Origin: Saturnia japonica
Lineage: Eukaryota; Arthropoda; Insecta; Lepidoptera; Saturniidae
Assembly (NCBI GenBank): GCA_033032175.1
Contig: CM065319.1
Location: 12,993,018-13,057,017, forward strand
Length of the DNA: 64,000 bases
Direction of reading: 5' to 3'
Part shown: positions 34,232 through 45,501 of the stretch, piece by piece
Numbering within the stretch: position 1 is the stretch's first letter
Layout: each line of letters starts with the position of its first letter
Translations under genes and position numbers: made by a program
The notes under the pieces: model-generated
Database searches by the model: none
The model's input: only the letters and a program-made list of their open reading frames with translations
What the model was told of the DNA's origin: nothing

Positions 34232-34607
34232 ATGCCTCGCTGTGAGTGTTTTATCGTTTGTGTCATGGTGAGTAATCTAAAAAGTTGTTTGACTTTATCA
34301 CACCTTCTTCCTTCCACCACAGAGCAACGCAGACTGGTATCCATGTAATGTCCATCACGACAAGAACAATAAAGTTCGCAAATTCTTATCTTTGCCGTAC
34401 CGTGCGGATGTGAAATGGTTTCCCGGCCAAAGTGTTCCCTCCGTCCTTTGGTATTGGGTCCTTCAAACGCAATGTGATGGGGCATCTCAGCAGGTCATGA
34501 CACCGACGTCTAATAACTCGAAATCTGTTACCGACGGTCACCATTTGTTGTGTACTGTAGCGTACATACCATTAGGGTTGTACAGTCATTTTACCCAGCT
34601 AATATAA
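34232..34607 (+). CDS. Possible two-exon small gene with a 55-bp intron, weakly THAP-like
   Basis: Exon 1 (34232-34267) starts AGAAAATGCC and encodes the Cys-rich MPRCECFIVCVM, followed by a GTGAGT donor. An intron of 55 bp ends TTCCTTCCACCACAG (34322). Exon 2 (34323-34607) stays in phase 0 for 94 codons to TAA, giving 106 residues. The first part (two close Cys, a third after SNADWYPC, then KVRKFLSLPYRADV) is loosely like the C2CH THAP zinc finger start, C-x(2-4)-C ... F-x-x-x-P, but the rest does not follow the family, and no AVPTIF-like box is seen. It could be a decayed THAP-type element or a chance ORF with chance splice sites. Confidence 0.3.
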
Positions 34608-34685
34608 AAATAGAGAACACAGTACTTTATAAATTACGGCTGTTTAATCCAATAACATTGGAACCACCGATAGATGGGCAATCCA

Positions 34686-34795
34686 TTGTTATTTGTTATT
34701 TTTACTGTTATACTTGTTATTGTTGTACTATTATTGTTGTACTTGTTGTTGTTGTACATGTTGTTGTTGTACTTGTTATTGTTGTACTGTTATTC
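34686..34795. repeat. Minisatellite-like (TTGTTGTAC)n tract
   Basis: Units of TTGTTGTTGTAC, TTATTGTTGTACT and ACTTG repeat with period 15-18 for about 110 bases. It is out of context with coding and probably arose by slippage. Confidence 0.85.
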
Positions 34796-35124
34796 CGGCT
34801 TGTAAGCTTTTCGTCAGCTGGATTTACACTGGCTGATTCCAAAACGCGACAAACTGATAGAGAGTCAATGTGACAAGCTTATCACCATGTAGATGTTACT
34901 CGCATGTCAATAATCATATAAAGATACCTGCCATCTCACTTGATTACTTAGGTCATTTGGCTCGGTGTGGAGCCCTTGAGTCTAGCGGCCGCTAGCGTGA
35001 TACAGTGGCACTGCACTTTACAGACACCATTACACTGAACCCCACACTCGTGCACACAACAAAGGTACATAGTTTCTGTAAAGGACTTTTTATTTTTGTA
35101 CTAGGTAGTTAGACAAAAATTAAC

Positions 35125-35232
35125 AGATCACTGAATATATATAAACATGTTTCTTCCTCCCAGTAGGCAGAAACATGAAGAGTATAGAAGTATAAGTTAG
35201 TTAGCTCGAATTTCTATGGATAGTGAAATATG
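35125..35232 (-). repeat. Interspersed repeat X, copy 3, 3' end
   Basis: On the minus strand ATTCGAGCTAACTAACTTATA and then CATGTTTCTGCCTACTGGGAGG and AAGAAACATGTTTATAT match the hairpin end of copy 2 at 32028-32300, with both hairpin arms preserved. Confidence 0.65.
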
Positions 35233-35261
35233 CCAGTTTGCATAATTTCAACTATAATAGC

Positions 35262-35787
35262 CACTAGTGATATAACTCGAACCGTTTTTTACTCGAATGA
35301 CTTGAGTGAGTTTATTAAACTCGTATTGGAGTGAAAACAAATTTGATTCGAGTTCGTTTGCACTCGAGTTACTGAGTCAACTCGACCGCGTCGAGTAGAT
35401 TCGGGAAGTGCTACGCTAGATGTCACTACGTCACTAGTTTTACGTCGGGGCTTTACAAGATCAAACTTGCATCTTGAATGTAAGCAAACATTAGTTGAAT
35501 TTACGTGCGTCGTTTTATACTTTTGTTATTTGTTATATGAAAGTGTGATTAAAAGTTTAATTTTTGTTATTATAGTACCTAGTGTATAGCATCAAAATTG
35601 ATAAAACTGATAACTTATTTATATTTCTTTGTTGATTAATAAGGTAAATAATATTTCATATTATCAAATATTATTAATTTAATAAAATTATTTGAAAATT
35701 CTTAATCGAAACTCAGCTCGAGTGATAAATTTTTACTCGAGATGTAAGGAGAGTAACCAGTTTATTCGAGTGACTGGAAAACTGGTG
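35262..35787 (+). mobile_element. Candidate hAT-like non-autonomous element with CTCGAG-type subterminal repeats
   Basis: The left end reads CACTAGTGATATAACTCGAA and the right end, reversed, CACCAGTTTTCCAGTCACTCG, an imperfect terminal inverted repeat. Within about 150 bases of each end, ACTCGA/TCGAGT motifs occur around ten times in both orientations, including CTCGAG palindromes, while the middle is plain AT-rich. This layout fits transposase-binding subterminal repeats of hAT elements. An 8-bp target duplication is not clear (ATAATAGC left, ATTACTGA right). No transposase is present. Confidence 0.5.
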
Positions 35788-35795
35788 ATTACTGA

Positions 35796-35908
35796 ATATA
35801 CACCGGCTGATTCCGGAACCTGACACATTTACGCATGCCACAATAGCAGGGGTTACGTATGGTGTATAGTGGTCACATTTCAGTCGGACACAATTTTTAT
35901 GTCCTAAT
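35796..35908 (+). repeat. GACAC-hairpin repeat family, copy 2
   Basis: ATACACCGGCTGATTCCGGA, ATGGTGTATAGTGGTCAC and the end hairpin GGACA-CAATTTTTA-TGTCC match 61991-62100. It starts nine bases after the hAT-like element's right end. Confidence 0.65.
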
Positions 35909-35936
35909 ATGTTTTTGAATATTTCAAGTAAATATA

Positions 35937-36685
35937 TACACTACTCTGTCAAAAAAGTACCCGGGAAAAAATCAATAATACATGAAATGTTAGTTATTCA
36001 TCCTAATTTATTTTATAGCCTTTAAAATATGCTCCTTCAAAAACGATACATTTATGCCAACGAATAATCCAATCATCAAAACATTTTTTAAACGCTTATT
36101 CCGGATTTGAGTTTAGTTCTCGTCGCGAATTTTCCCTAATGTCTTCTATCGATTGAAAACGGGTGCCACGAAGTGTTAATTTGAGTTTAGGAAAAACAAC
36201 TAGAACTAGAACCATACCTGGTGAATAAGGTGATTGCTCGATGGTGTTTGTTGAGTTTTTAGTCAAAAATTCATTCACAATGATGGCCTTTTGCGAAGGC
36301 GCGTTATCGTGGTGCAAGATCCAAGAATATTCTTTCCACAAATCTGACCTTTTTCGTCGAATTTGCTCTCTTAAAAGCTGCATAACGCTCAAATAATATA
36401 CTGTATTTACCGTTTGACCTTCCGGTACGAATTCCGAGTGCACAATACCGCGATAGTCAGAGAAAACAGCCCACAAGACTTTGACTTTTGATCAATTTTG
36501 GCGTAGTTTTTTCGGTTTCGGTTCAGTTGGAAATCGCCATTCCGATGCTTGTTGAATAGTTAGCATGTCAAACTCGTAAACCCACGTCTAGTTACCAGTA
36601 ACAATTCGCAAATCATTCGTTTCCGATACTTTTTTTACAGAATGTACCTTATTTCGTAACATTGTCGTTACGATCAAAGATGGGA
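35937..36685 (-). mobile_element. Mariner relic (DD34D), 5'-truncated
   Basis: The 3' end is intact: TA at 35937-35938 followed by CACTACTCTGTCAAAAAAGT, a mariner-type TIR. The coding part runs on the minus strand to about 36680, where homology stops within the catalytic domain, so the HTH half and the other TIR are missing. Confidence 0.75.
36003..36680 (-). pseudogene. Mariner transposase C-terminal half, inactive
   Basis: Reading from 36680 down: VSETNDLRIVTG(N)(stop)TWVYEFD, SEWRFPTEPKPKK, WAVFSDYRGIVHSEF, WILHHDNAPS, YSP..., FPKLKLTLRGTRFQSIEDI, and CFDDWIIRWHKCI..EGAYF at the end. The first catalytic Asp (usually GDE) is changed to Asn and the next codon is a stop. The second (HHDN) is kept. 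The YSPDMAP..F block that holds the third is disrupted (YSPGM, Asp changed). At least three stops are present. It is a long-dead copy of a mariner type distinct from the two at 45-48 kb. Confidence 0.85.
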
Positions 36686-36689
36686 AATA

Positions 36690-39600
36690 TCATCTTCGTT
36701 AAAATATTTTTATCTCATTTCATAGCTAGGTAATTCGACCTAATTTTCGACCTAATACTCCATATTTCACTAACCATTCATACTCCGATAAAACACATCA
36801 GTAGTTCGATAAATATTTAAACTTATATTTTATACCTGATATTATTAAAACTCCAACACAATTTATAACACACGTCATAAAACCTTTCCCCATAAAGACG
36901 CTCAAAACTGGTGAAGACATCTGAACTTAATATCCCCGATCCAGATAAATTATGGTCACCATAAAGGAATAACACTTAAATATAATGGCAGCTTACTATC
37001 AACCAACTTATGCGGCAAAGTAAATCTATGTACTGCTATAATTTTATACAATACTTTTTCTTCCGCCGTACGAAAGAAAACTACTGTAACTGCATGATGT
37101 TGTAGTTTACATGAAAACTGGAATATAATTAGGAATTTGAAAGAAATGTACGGTATACTATACCAATATTTAATACAACTTTTCTATACCATATAATAGA
37201 AAAATATGATTAAATGAAACCAGTAGATCCTGATGCGTTGGTTTCAAAATATGTCGTTAACTAATTTTCAAAAATAATATATATATTAATAAAAAACAAG
37301 CTTTTATTCAATTTTTTAATCATTTTAAAAGATTGCAACGCACATGATATTTATTTGGTTTTTTCTATTTCACATCTTGACATATGGCGCGGATTCAAAA
37401 CCTCGCCTGTACTGATTGATAGGTTTTCGTTAAGGATTTAAATTAAATTTCAAACGACCGAAGTTGCGTAACAACAGTAACAAGCTAATAAAAAAAACGT
37501 ACAGCGTGTTACTCTATTCTTAATAAGTTAAAAACCGCTAATCAAAAAGCTGGGTTGGCCGTGTAAACAGTACCCTAATCCGACCTTATCTCTCAATACG
37601 GTCACAGATATACGAGGACCATTAAAAAGTCACCTTTTACGACCTCAAAGTATACGGTCTTGGTATAGTATATAGACAGGCCGACCGGACGCGCAGGTGC
37701 TACTGAGGGTTCACTTGGGTTCACGCCTCCTCCCGCCTTCCTTGCAAGCCCCCGCAGCATCCGTGCAAACCCGTTCCTCTAATAATATAACGTAGAAATG
37801 AAAGATTAATGAGAGCAACCCGTGCACGCCTCTTTCACTCGACTTTTAGTGCTGGGAATAGGGCGAGTCACTAGTCGATAATTTTCATTTAATTTATTGT
37901 ATAACAGTAAAACTTAATTTCCGTACTTATTTAAATAAGTAATTTTACACTCTATTTACGCCTCCAACTAAGTAATTGAAATTCAAATATTATGTTGTAT
38001 GGAAAGAAAATATTTTTACATGATATTTTTCCACTCATAAAATTTATTATCTTAGTTAATACTTATAAAGTAATCGTTCGTTTTAAGCCCGTGCGGCCGT
38101 GATAGAATTTGATTTTTGTTAGACCTTAACTTAAACAAATTTTTACCTAACCGGTAACTGAGCTTTGGTTGACGTCGTTAGAAAATAAAATTGTTTATTA
38201 AGAGTGTTTTATTACCTACATTTAAAAAGCAAAACATTAGCTAAATACGTAATTTCAACAAAACCGTTGCAGTCCTTTCCGAGAAACGAATAAAAAAAAT
38301 TGATCGTTAAATATTATTATCTTAAATACTGGTTAAATTAAAATATTTGGCAACCATTTTACCTCAATTGTATCATTAAAATACAATTATGAAAAATGTA
38401 TATGCTGTATATTTATATTTATTTATATGATTAATTCACGCATTGATACATATATTCATTCACTCATTATTTCCTTCCTAGTTCCCACCCCAGTCGCTTT
38501 GAAAACGCATCGCCGATTGGTCACGTCATAGACTCGCTCTTAACAAGTACAAGTGACAGTGCACGAATTACTCTTTCAAAAACGCTCCGCTAAAAGTGTT
38601 TAAAAATACAACAACCTATATTCATTCATGTATTTATTTCATAGTTATAATTTTATATCCGTGGCTTAGCTGTTATCTTATAATAAGCTAAATATACCTT
38701 GAAATCGTAACATCTTGTACATATATGGATGGCCCGAAACATTATTTACAAAAAAAAAAAATAACTGGCTGAGGTTATTTTTAAATGTAAAATAATATTA
38801 CAATTTTATCGAGAGTATGTGTAAACGTCCCTAAGGAACGAGTCCCGATCGTGGCAGCAATGAAGACCGCCCAGATAAAATATTAGCCGCGTGGTCAGCC
38901 CGGTAGCAGCTATAATATATCGAACGATGACAGTCGCATTGTGTCGCCGTATGCGGAATGCAGCCTTTGAGTTGCATATCTTGTATGACCTGTGTTAGCA
39001 AATCAAGATTCTTTTGGAAATCAATTTTGCTATCACAGAGCTGACATGAGGTGTTTTTTATTTATTAACAAATGACTTAAACGGGCCTTTAACAAAAAAA
39101 GAAAAAAAAAGAAATAGTGGATGTGTGTACCCCCCATTATAAATTATACATACTTCTTTACTAATCTTCACACTCGATGTTATGAAAAAAATCAGAAGTT
39201 CAACAACGAATAAGAAGGACGAACAAAAAAGAAGTAACAATGAACAAGAACTTTAGCAACTACAAAGTGTAGATTTGTTTTACTATGTGCGCGCGCTTCG
39301 TAAAATATCACTTATATTTTTTCATATCGCGCCTATATAAGTACCACTTAAATATTATAAAGGCTTAAAAATCTTAAAAAATTATATTGACATCTAGCGT
39401 TACAATTATGAATGTCATTAGTCAAATAAGGAGAATTCATCATAATAATTTTGAATATCTGGGCGACAAAGCTGTGCTCGGTGTCTTACAAAAAGAAAAA
39501 CGCCTATCTGGGTAAACATTGAATGTAAAATATTATCTACCTAAATACAAAGTTTAATTTAAATCGTTGGAACCGATTCTTATAATATATATACATTTAT

Positions 39601-40462
39601 ACAAGACAAAAAGATACGGCGGCATTGACGCTCTTTACGTGGCATCGTGATGAGGGGCAGTTCCTCTCAGTTCACTTTCCACTTGACACCAGATGTGAAC
39701 GAGAAGAAACTTTTATCCTTTTTTGACAACAGAGTTTCTGCCTACGCTGTGAATTCCTATCAATTTTGTTACAACAGGCTGATAGCAAATATTAGTGCAG
39801 TTTTGAAATTGCTTTTAGTGAGAGTATAATGCGTCTATTTATAAAACGTCATTGATTGAGTGTGATTATTTTCCCCATAATAGAACATTTGGTTTATTAA
39901 GCAACGTCATAGTGTAGGATAATTAAGAACATATAGGATAATTTTTATCCCGGTAATAGTCATAGTTTAACCAGTGTTATCCTATAAATAAAAAAGTGTT
40001 TGATGAAGTGTAGAAGACGAACGAGCAGAGCCTTAGCCGCAATTTCAATCTTCGTAGATTGATCAGTTATACTCGACATATATAGTCTTATTTACACCTG
40101 TTATAAATAACAGTGATATGTTATATTCCCTAGGGTAGTAAGAGAAATAATCAAAATTAAAAGCTATAAACTGTTCAATCGGGATGACAAAGTAAAAGTA
40201 TTTTCGTCATGGAATTCGAAGAATTCGCATGGAAGACTTAATTAAACCTCGGATGCGATCGACGGATCTCGTTTCAGATACAGTGAGTGTAGCATGCCGG
40301 AATATCACTTGTGATAATGAGCAGATGAGGGTAGTTACTAGAAACTTGCCTCGTTGACGGTACACTACCGCTCTACAGCATCACTTCAGTCGGTTCGTGG
40401 CCACGGCCTATGCAACAAGGCCGAAACGTCGAGTTGTAGGCCTGCTTTACATATATATTACT
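36690..40462. other. No confident gene; sparse AT-rich DNA
   Basis: GC-richer stretches at 37680-37800 and 38820-38990 have no supported coding or RNA structure. A 60-codon frame at 39647-39829 shows no family features. The block GTTCGTGGCCACGGCC and AAGGCCGAAACGTCGAG at 40396-40435 is a common lepidopteran repeat motif. No further features could be supported. Confidence 0.45.
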
Positions 40463-40922
40463 AGCTGATACCCGCGACTTGGTCTGCGTAGAATATAGAC
40501 ATTTAAGCAGGGAGTATTTTATGATCCAATACTTTTACTTATATGCATATGATACAAGCTGTGTCTCCGAAAAATATCTAAAATCTGCCAAGGGTATAGA
40601 GAGTATAGCATACGGATACAAAGATCAAAAATAATTGAAATCTTCCCCTATTGTAACGTGTTGAGAGATGATTTTTCAAAAACATAGATATCTCTTTAGT
40701 TTCTTATGTTCGTATCACTAATTTGAGAAATAATGGGTTCTTCCTCAATTTACCCCTTCAAGTTTTATTTTCACGACAATAGGTAACTTATGTCCTTCTC
40801 TAAGGTTTAATCTATTTCTATAGCTAAATTCATTGAAATTGGTTCAGAGGCTTAGGCGTAAAAACGTAACAGACTGACAGAGAGACAGATTTACTTTCAC
40901 ATATATAATTATTATAAATTAT
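40463..40922 (+). mobile_element. Full-length non-autonomous element, ACTAGCTG...TATAATTATTATAA class
   Basis: Starts ACTAGCTGATACCCGCGACT and ends ACAGATTTACTTTCACATAT and AATTATTATAA, the same termini as the minus-strand copy at 15797-16334. The block ATTGAAATTGGTTCAGAGGC and the CAGACTGACAGAGAGACAG run before the end are typical. No ORF. Confidence 0.7.
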
Positions 40923-41087
40923 CATTATTTATTATTATACATAATTAGTATGGATTAGTATAGATAATCTAATACTGGTAGATATAAACTTAATTTAAGG
41001 TAATTCGGAAGTACAAACACCACATCTAAGTACTTATATCTCCCGCATGGCAGCGCTGTGTTCCATCCAGCCTATTGAAATACCATA

Positions 41088-41215
41088 TATACTTACCATC
41101 TCGCCTGTATTCCCAGAAGGGTAAACCCAATAACACTTTACTCGACCTGGAGATCGAACCCAGGACCTCGAGCATAACAATTGCAAGAGCAAGGTACTCC
41201 TATCTTTCTGAGGTT
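41088..41215 (-). repeat. SINE family B, internally deleted copy
   Basis: On the minus strand: TGCTCGAGGTCCTGGGTTCG (B box GGGTTCGATC), CAGGTCGAGTAAAGTGTTAT, then directly the 3' end CTTCTGGGAATACAGGCGAG. The middle 150 bases found in 50268-50545 are missing. Confidence 0.65.
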
Positions 41216-41680
41216 AGCTATAGGGTGCCGTCAAGTGAAATACGAACCTGATTGCTACAACTCCTCATTAAAAAATTCCCTAAACCGATAAAATCCGTAA
41301 AGAAATTACATTTTAAAATAATCGTTCTTTTTTCTTTTTTCTCTGTACTACGTACGACGATTAATACACACACTACATAATCAATCGTAATTACTTCACA
41401 AAAAATAACGCTCATTCGTAAAGCAGGAAGTGAATCCATCAGTGAAGCTTGAAGAGCGGTGAGCTACCCGCACGCTCTCTTTCCCCAACAAATATGACCT
41501 ACCCCCGTAACAGTAGTGTACAGTAACAATTAACCAGAGATTGTGCAAAAACGAACGATGCACTCGACCGCACGCCACCGCTATGAGACGAACCAACCGA
41601 ATAGGAATGCAATAAATTATTTCTTCACAGCTATTAAGGCGCTGTGAGATAGGTAGAGAAACGCGTTACATGATCATTCA

Positions 41681-42086
41681 TACAGTGTGTATTAAAAACC
41701 CCGTCGGATCCTTGAAGGTGTTATTAGGTATCGAGATTATATTCTGTTTATGTTATCTATTACATATTATAAGTTTAAAAAAATTACCCCTAATAAACTG
41801 TAAAAAAATTAGTTAAATGTGGAAACTTACATGGCAATACAGGCGGCGCGACGTAGGGTACCGCCATATGATCAAAAGTATCCGCGCCGCGCCGGGGCTG
41901 GTGACGGTGTTATCACGTTTTAAAAATTTGCTAAATTATGGGAAACTAAAACTAAATATGTTAATTTTAAATCGCAATAACATTTCTATTTTCATAATAA
42001 ATACAATTTTGATTTTTTTTTGGTAATGTCATTGGGGTACCCATATACCCTTTTCGGATTCGACGGGGTTTTTAATACATATTGTA
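41681..42086. mobile_element. TA-flanked MITE with CAGTGTGTATTAAAAACCCC ends
   Basis: The element proper is 41683-42084 (402 bp), between TA dinucleotides at 41681-41682 and 42085-42086. The ends CAGTGTGTATTAAAAACCCC and CAATATGTATTAAAAACCCC are inverted repeats, extending to GTCG(G/A)ATCC with two or three mismatches in about 29. The interior has a GC-rich core (CGGCGCGACG, GCGCCGCGCCGG) and no real ORF; the 69-codon frame at 41817-42026 is fortuitous. TA target use suggests mobilisation by a Tc1/mariner-type transposase. Confidence 0.8.
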
Positions 42087-42534
42087 TATCAATATTCTCT
42101 CTACCCGCGAATGTGCACTGACGGATTATAGAATTATGATCTGTATTACTAAATGTCTAATTTTGTCTGCAATTTTTTTTAATTTTTTTCAAAATTATTC
42201 ATGGTCATCACTACACTGTCTACTTACTCCCATACACGGGGATGATCCTGGATCGTGACACACAAACCTTTGATTTCCAATAGACGGCCACAAAAATGTA
42301 CGAAAAATTCGCATAGGTATATGGTTTAAGTTGTAATCACTTGATAAGCGAGCATGCTATTACACGATATATAAAAAAAATTTATATGGTTCCCTATTTA
42401 ACGTTGAAAGTAGCCCATTACAAAATAATGCACTAAAAACTAATTTCTTTGTACTGGTTTTACAGTTATCGACATTATTTACTAACTCTGTCACCTAACG
42501 TTACATAATTAGTACATTATTGCAAAGGCCGTGA

Positions 42535-42635
42535 AATAAGCAATTGCAGGTCGAGTACGAGTTTGAAGGCCGAGCCGTAGGCGAGGACATAACTAATACG
42601 AGACAGGCAATTGCCATTCCCACCGAGGCATATAT
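42535..42635. other. GC-richer block bounded by GCAATTGC-type repeats
   Basis: GCAATTGCAGG at 42540 and GGCAATTGCC at 42606 bracket a GC-richer core (AAGGCCGAGCCGTAGGCGAG). It lies directly left of the foldback element and may be part of a larger one. Confidence 0.35.
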
Positions 42636-42637
42636 AT

Positions 42638-42934
42638 AGTGCTTTTCTCAAACATGCATTGAAATAGGTATTGTCATTATTTTCGAAAAAAGAACACGCG
42701 AAGTATCGAATTTACAAACAAAAAAGATGAAATCCATTGCAGGAGCGTTTTTTGAATTTGGATCATTACAACGTTCCAGCAATATTGTATGAAATGGCGT
42801 GCTGGGGTTATTAAATACTCTTTGACAGGATCTCTTTTATCATTCTTGGCATGTCCGTAAATTCAATATTTCGCTTGTTCTTTTTTCAAAAATAATGATA
42901 ATATTTCCAAGCATGTTTGAGAAAAATAATATAC
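42638..42934. mobile_element. Foldback (long inverted repeat) MITE
   Basis: The left arm 42638-42716 and the right arm 42857-42934 are inverted copies of about 78 bases with few differences. Shared blocks in the same order: TTTTCTCAAACATGC, GAAAT, TCATTATTTT, GAAAAAAGAACA and GCGAA. The loop is about 140 bases without ORF. It would form a long hairpin. Class unknown; no clear target duplication. Confidence 0.8.
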
Positions 42935-44186
42935 TAAAACTTGACCAAATATCATCACGATCAAAGATCAAAGAAGAAAGAATCACGTAAATCGGTATGC
43001 ATAGTTCAGATTCTTTTTTTTAATTGACGCCGGGAGTCATAAGTAAATTGGATGATTCTACCTCTTTTTAAAGCTGTTTACGGATAGTAACTAATTAATT
43101 AATTAACAATGATATTATGCATAATATCATAGTATATTTACGATGATAATTTTAGTCAAGTAAAAATGTATCTATTAGTCGTGCAGATTAAGCATGTGTC
43201 CGCTATAGCCAAACGTAACTGAAAACGGTTGACATGCCTCTAACGTACCGTATCGGTATTGATATAGCTAACAACGGCTATCAGATATCTAGGTACTAAC
43301 AACTGAAAATGACGCGACGCTGTCAACCAACTTACATTATCACAATAGCTGGTTTTTTCAGCGATTCTCGTTTCGCTATGTTGGTAACCAAACGAACAAT
43401 AATATCCTTATTAACCAAAATAATTATGCCTTCTCTCACTTTCTAAGCGATACCTTACGTGAAAAACAAAGAAAGAGCGAATATTGGCTAGTGATTCAAT
43501 AACCAGTAAAATTTTACTAATATTAATATAAACCAAAGACGACCTAATTTCTATAATGCTAAGGCATAACTGTAATAAGGTTTGGAAAATCATACTATAA
43601 TGGTTAGGTATTTCTGGTTGCTAGCGCATTTCGACGAAAACCGTTCATTATAGTTTGACCTATGAAAGGTTATATTGTTATAAACTTTGTAGCGATAGAT
43701 TTATATCTTATATATATTTTATTATTATATTTTTATTTTTATATTTATATAAATATATATTTATATATATATATTTATAGATTTTTATTTATATATATCC
43801 TTATGGTCGTGATTACTTTACGAAGTTTGCTATATTCATGACACGTAGAATTGTTTTAGTTTTTGTTAGGTGGCGTCACTGCGTGTTGTGTTGTTTGAGA
43901 GATGAAACAGAATATGCAAAATAAAAAAGTAAAAATTGTAAATATTTTGTTAGATTAGTTAGATTTTTTTCAATGGCGATTTTTAAGTACGCCACAATTT
44001 TTATCTATTTTAAAAAATTGTACTAGTCCTAAGCATAAAAAAGCATGAAGGGAAATTGATAGAGGAAAGGGGAATCATTATTATCTGTGCATTTACACGT
44101 CGAATAACATTTAGTCAATGGAAATAAAAATGTCTTAGCATCGATTAGGATTTGTTTGGAGGAATCTTAAAGTAAAACATGTTGTG
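42935..44186. other. No gene seen; contains AT microsatellite and a palindrome
   Basis: 43109-43130 is a perfect 22-bp palindrome. 43705-43798 is an almost pure A/T tract (TATATTT units). The rest is AT-rich without features. Confidence 0.55.
43705..43798. repeat. AT-only low-complexity tract
   Basis: TATAT, TTTAT and TATTTTTAT units with almost no G or C for about 95 bases. Confidence 0.9.
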
Positions 44187-44450
44187 GATTTTATTTTTAA
44201 TTCATGAACTTAGGGGTTTTGATCCTATGTTATGTAATATTGGTGATATTTTGCGTGATATACTTTGGTTATTGTGCATAAGTGAAGTGGATTATAGATA
44301 TAAAACGGAAAGCATGCATTTTGAGATCTCACAAAAACTTCCTAGATCGTTCTAATAAGACAGCCACCATCTTGTTAGACGCCACTTTGTATAAAATACA
44401 TATTACTACGAAAGTTTGAAAACAGTGACGCTGGAAAATTTTACAAAGGT
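44187..44450 (+). repeat. Hairpin-ended repeat family (HR), 5'-truncated copy
   Basis: GTTGTGGATTTTATTTTTAA, TTTTGCGTGATATACTTTGG, GTGCATAAGTGAAGTGGATT, TTTTGAGATCTCACAAAAAC and the hairpin CTAATAAG-ACAGCCACCAT-CTTGTTAG. After the hairpin it shares CCACTTTG with 57450-57680, and AGTGACGCTGGAAAA with 4098-4365. Confidence 0.7.
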
Positions 44451-45232
44451 TCAAAAACATTGACACTAGCAAGTGCTTTTGCGGCGCCATAACAAGAAGA
44501 AGATCGAGTAATACGAGTAGATACTTTAGTAGTTTAGTTAGACTGACCTTATCGATACGGCAGGTTGCATATTTACATTATCGATTACAAACAAAAACGA
44601 TGCGCGTATTAGATAGTTGAAAACTCACTTTGGTATCGATATTTGGAAACGGTTATCAATACCGGTATTGAAACCATATATCGGCTAGATAGCCATTGCC
44701 AGAAATAGCTGATAACACCCATGGCTAGTACAGATGTATTGTACGTAAAATTCAAATATACCTAGAGAGATTTTTTAATGTATTTGCTTAATTTAATTGT
44801 ATTTAAATGTTATTCATATTATTCATATAGAGTGTCGAATTATCTCGAGTCACTTTCAAATTCATTTTACTATTACGAATAACAAAACAGTAATGTTTCT
44901 TCTCTGTTTATGCGTTATAAAATGTTTTCAATACACAATATCGCTAAATAATCTATGATAAGAGTAACTCCATTAGGAACTGGCGCAATCGAAACCGTAA
45001 CAATGCTAAACAATAAGCAAAGTGGAGATAACAAGAGGCCAAATTGGTGTTATAGTGTAATTAATCATTGAACGGTGGTCATTTTTTCTTTAGAAAGCAA
45101 ATTGCAACTCTACGCATGTACCTATTTAAGTTGTTCCGAAAATTGTTAACTACAGAATTAATAAAAAAAAATCTTGAAACAATTTTAAGTTGATAGCTAA
45201 TTTCAATACAAATCTCTTTGGTAAAATCATTG
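44451..45232. other. No gene seen; several TATCGAT-type motifs at 44550-44690
   Basis: TTATCGATAC, ATTATCGATT and TATCGATATT occur within 100 bases, resembling DREF/BEAF-type sites, next to no visible promoter. Otherwise plain AT-rich DNA. Confidence 0.4.
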
Positions 45233-45395
45233 CATGAGTTTTTGGCAGGCTCTTGAAGTGGCATGTTGTGGTTTTTGTTTTTATTTCATTTACTTAGGTT
45301 TTTGAACCTCTTGTTTAATATTGGTAGCGTTTTGCGTGATATAGTTTTGTTTTTGAGCATAAGTGAAGTAGATTATAAATATAAACTGGTTAAGA
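45233..45395 (+). repeat. Hairpin-ended repeat family (HR), 3'-truncated copy
   Basis: GAGTTTTTGGCAGGCTCTTG, AAGTGGCATGTTGTGG, ACTTAGGTTTTTGAACC, GCGTTTTGCGTGATATAGTT and CATAAGTGAAGTAGATTATA are all present; the 3' hairpin is missing. The 77-codon frame 45263-45496 belongs to it. Confidence 0.65.
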
Positions 45396-45501
45396 ATTCC
45401 AAATTCAAATTTAGGCTTGTGTATTTCGAGTTTAATGATTCATTTGTTTTCCCACCATTTGATTTTTCTTTGACATCGTTCTATTTACAAAATTGAAGTT
45501 T

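Noticed and set aside
34550..34873. 107-codon ORF rich in Val/Ile
   Set aside because: Its hydrophobic stretch is produced by the TTGTTGTAC tandem repeat, not by a membrane protein.
38920..38945. Possible miR-33-like sequence (AGTCGCATTGTG)
   Set aside because: The seed part does not match and no hairpin arm pairs with it nearby.
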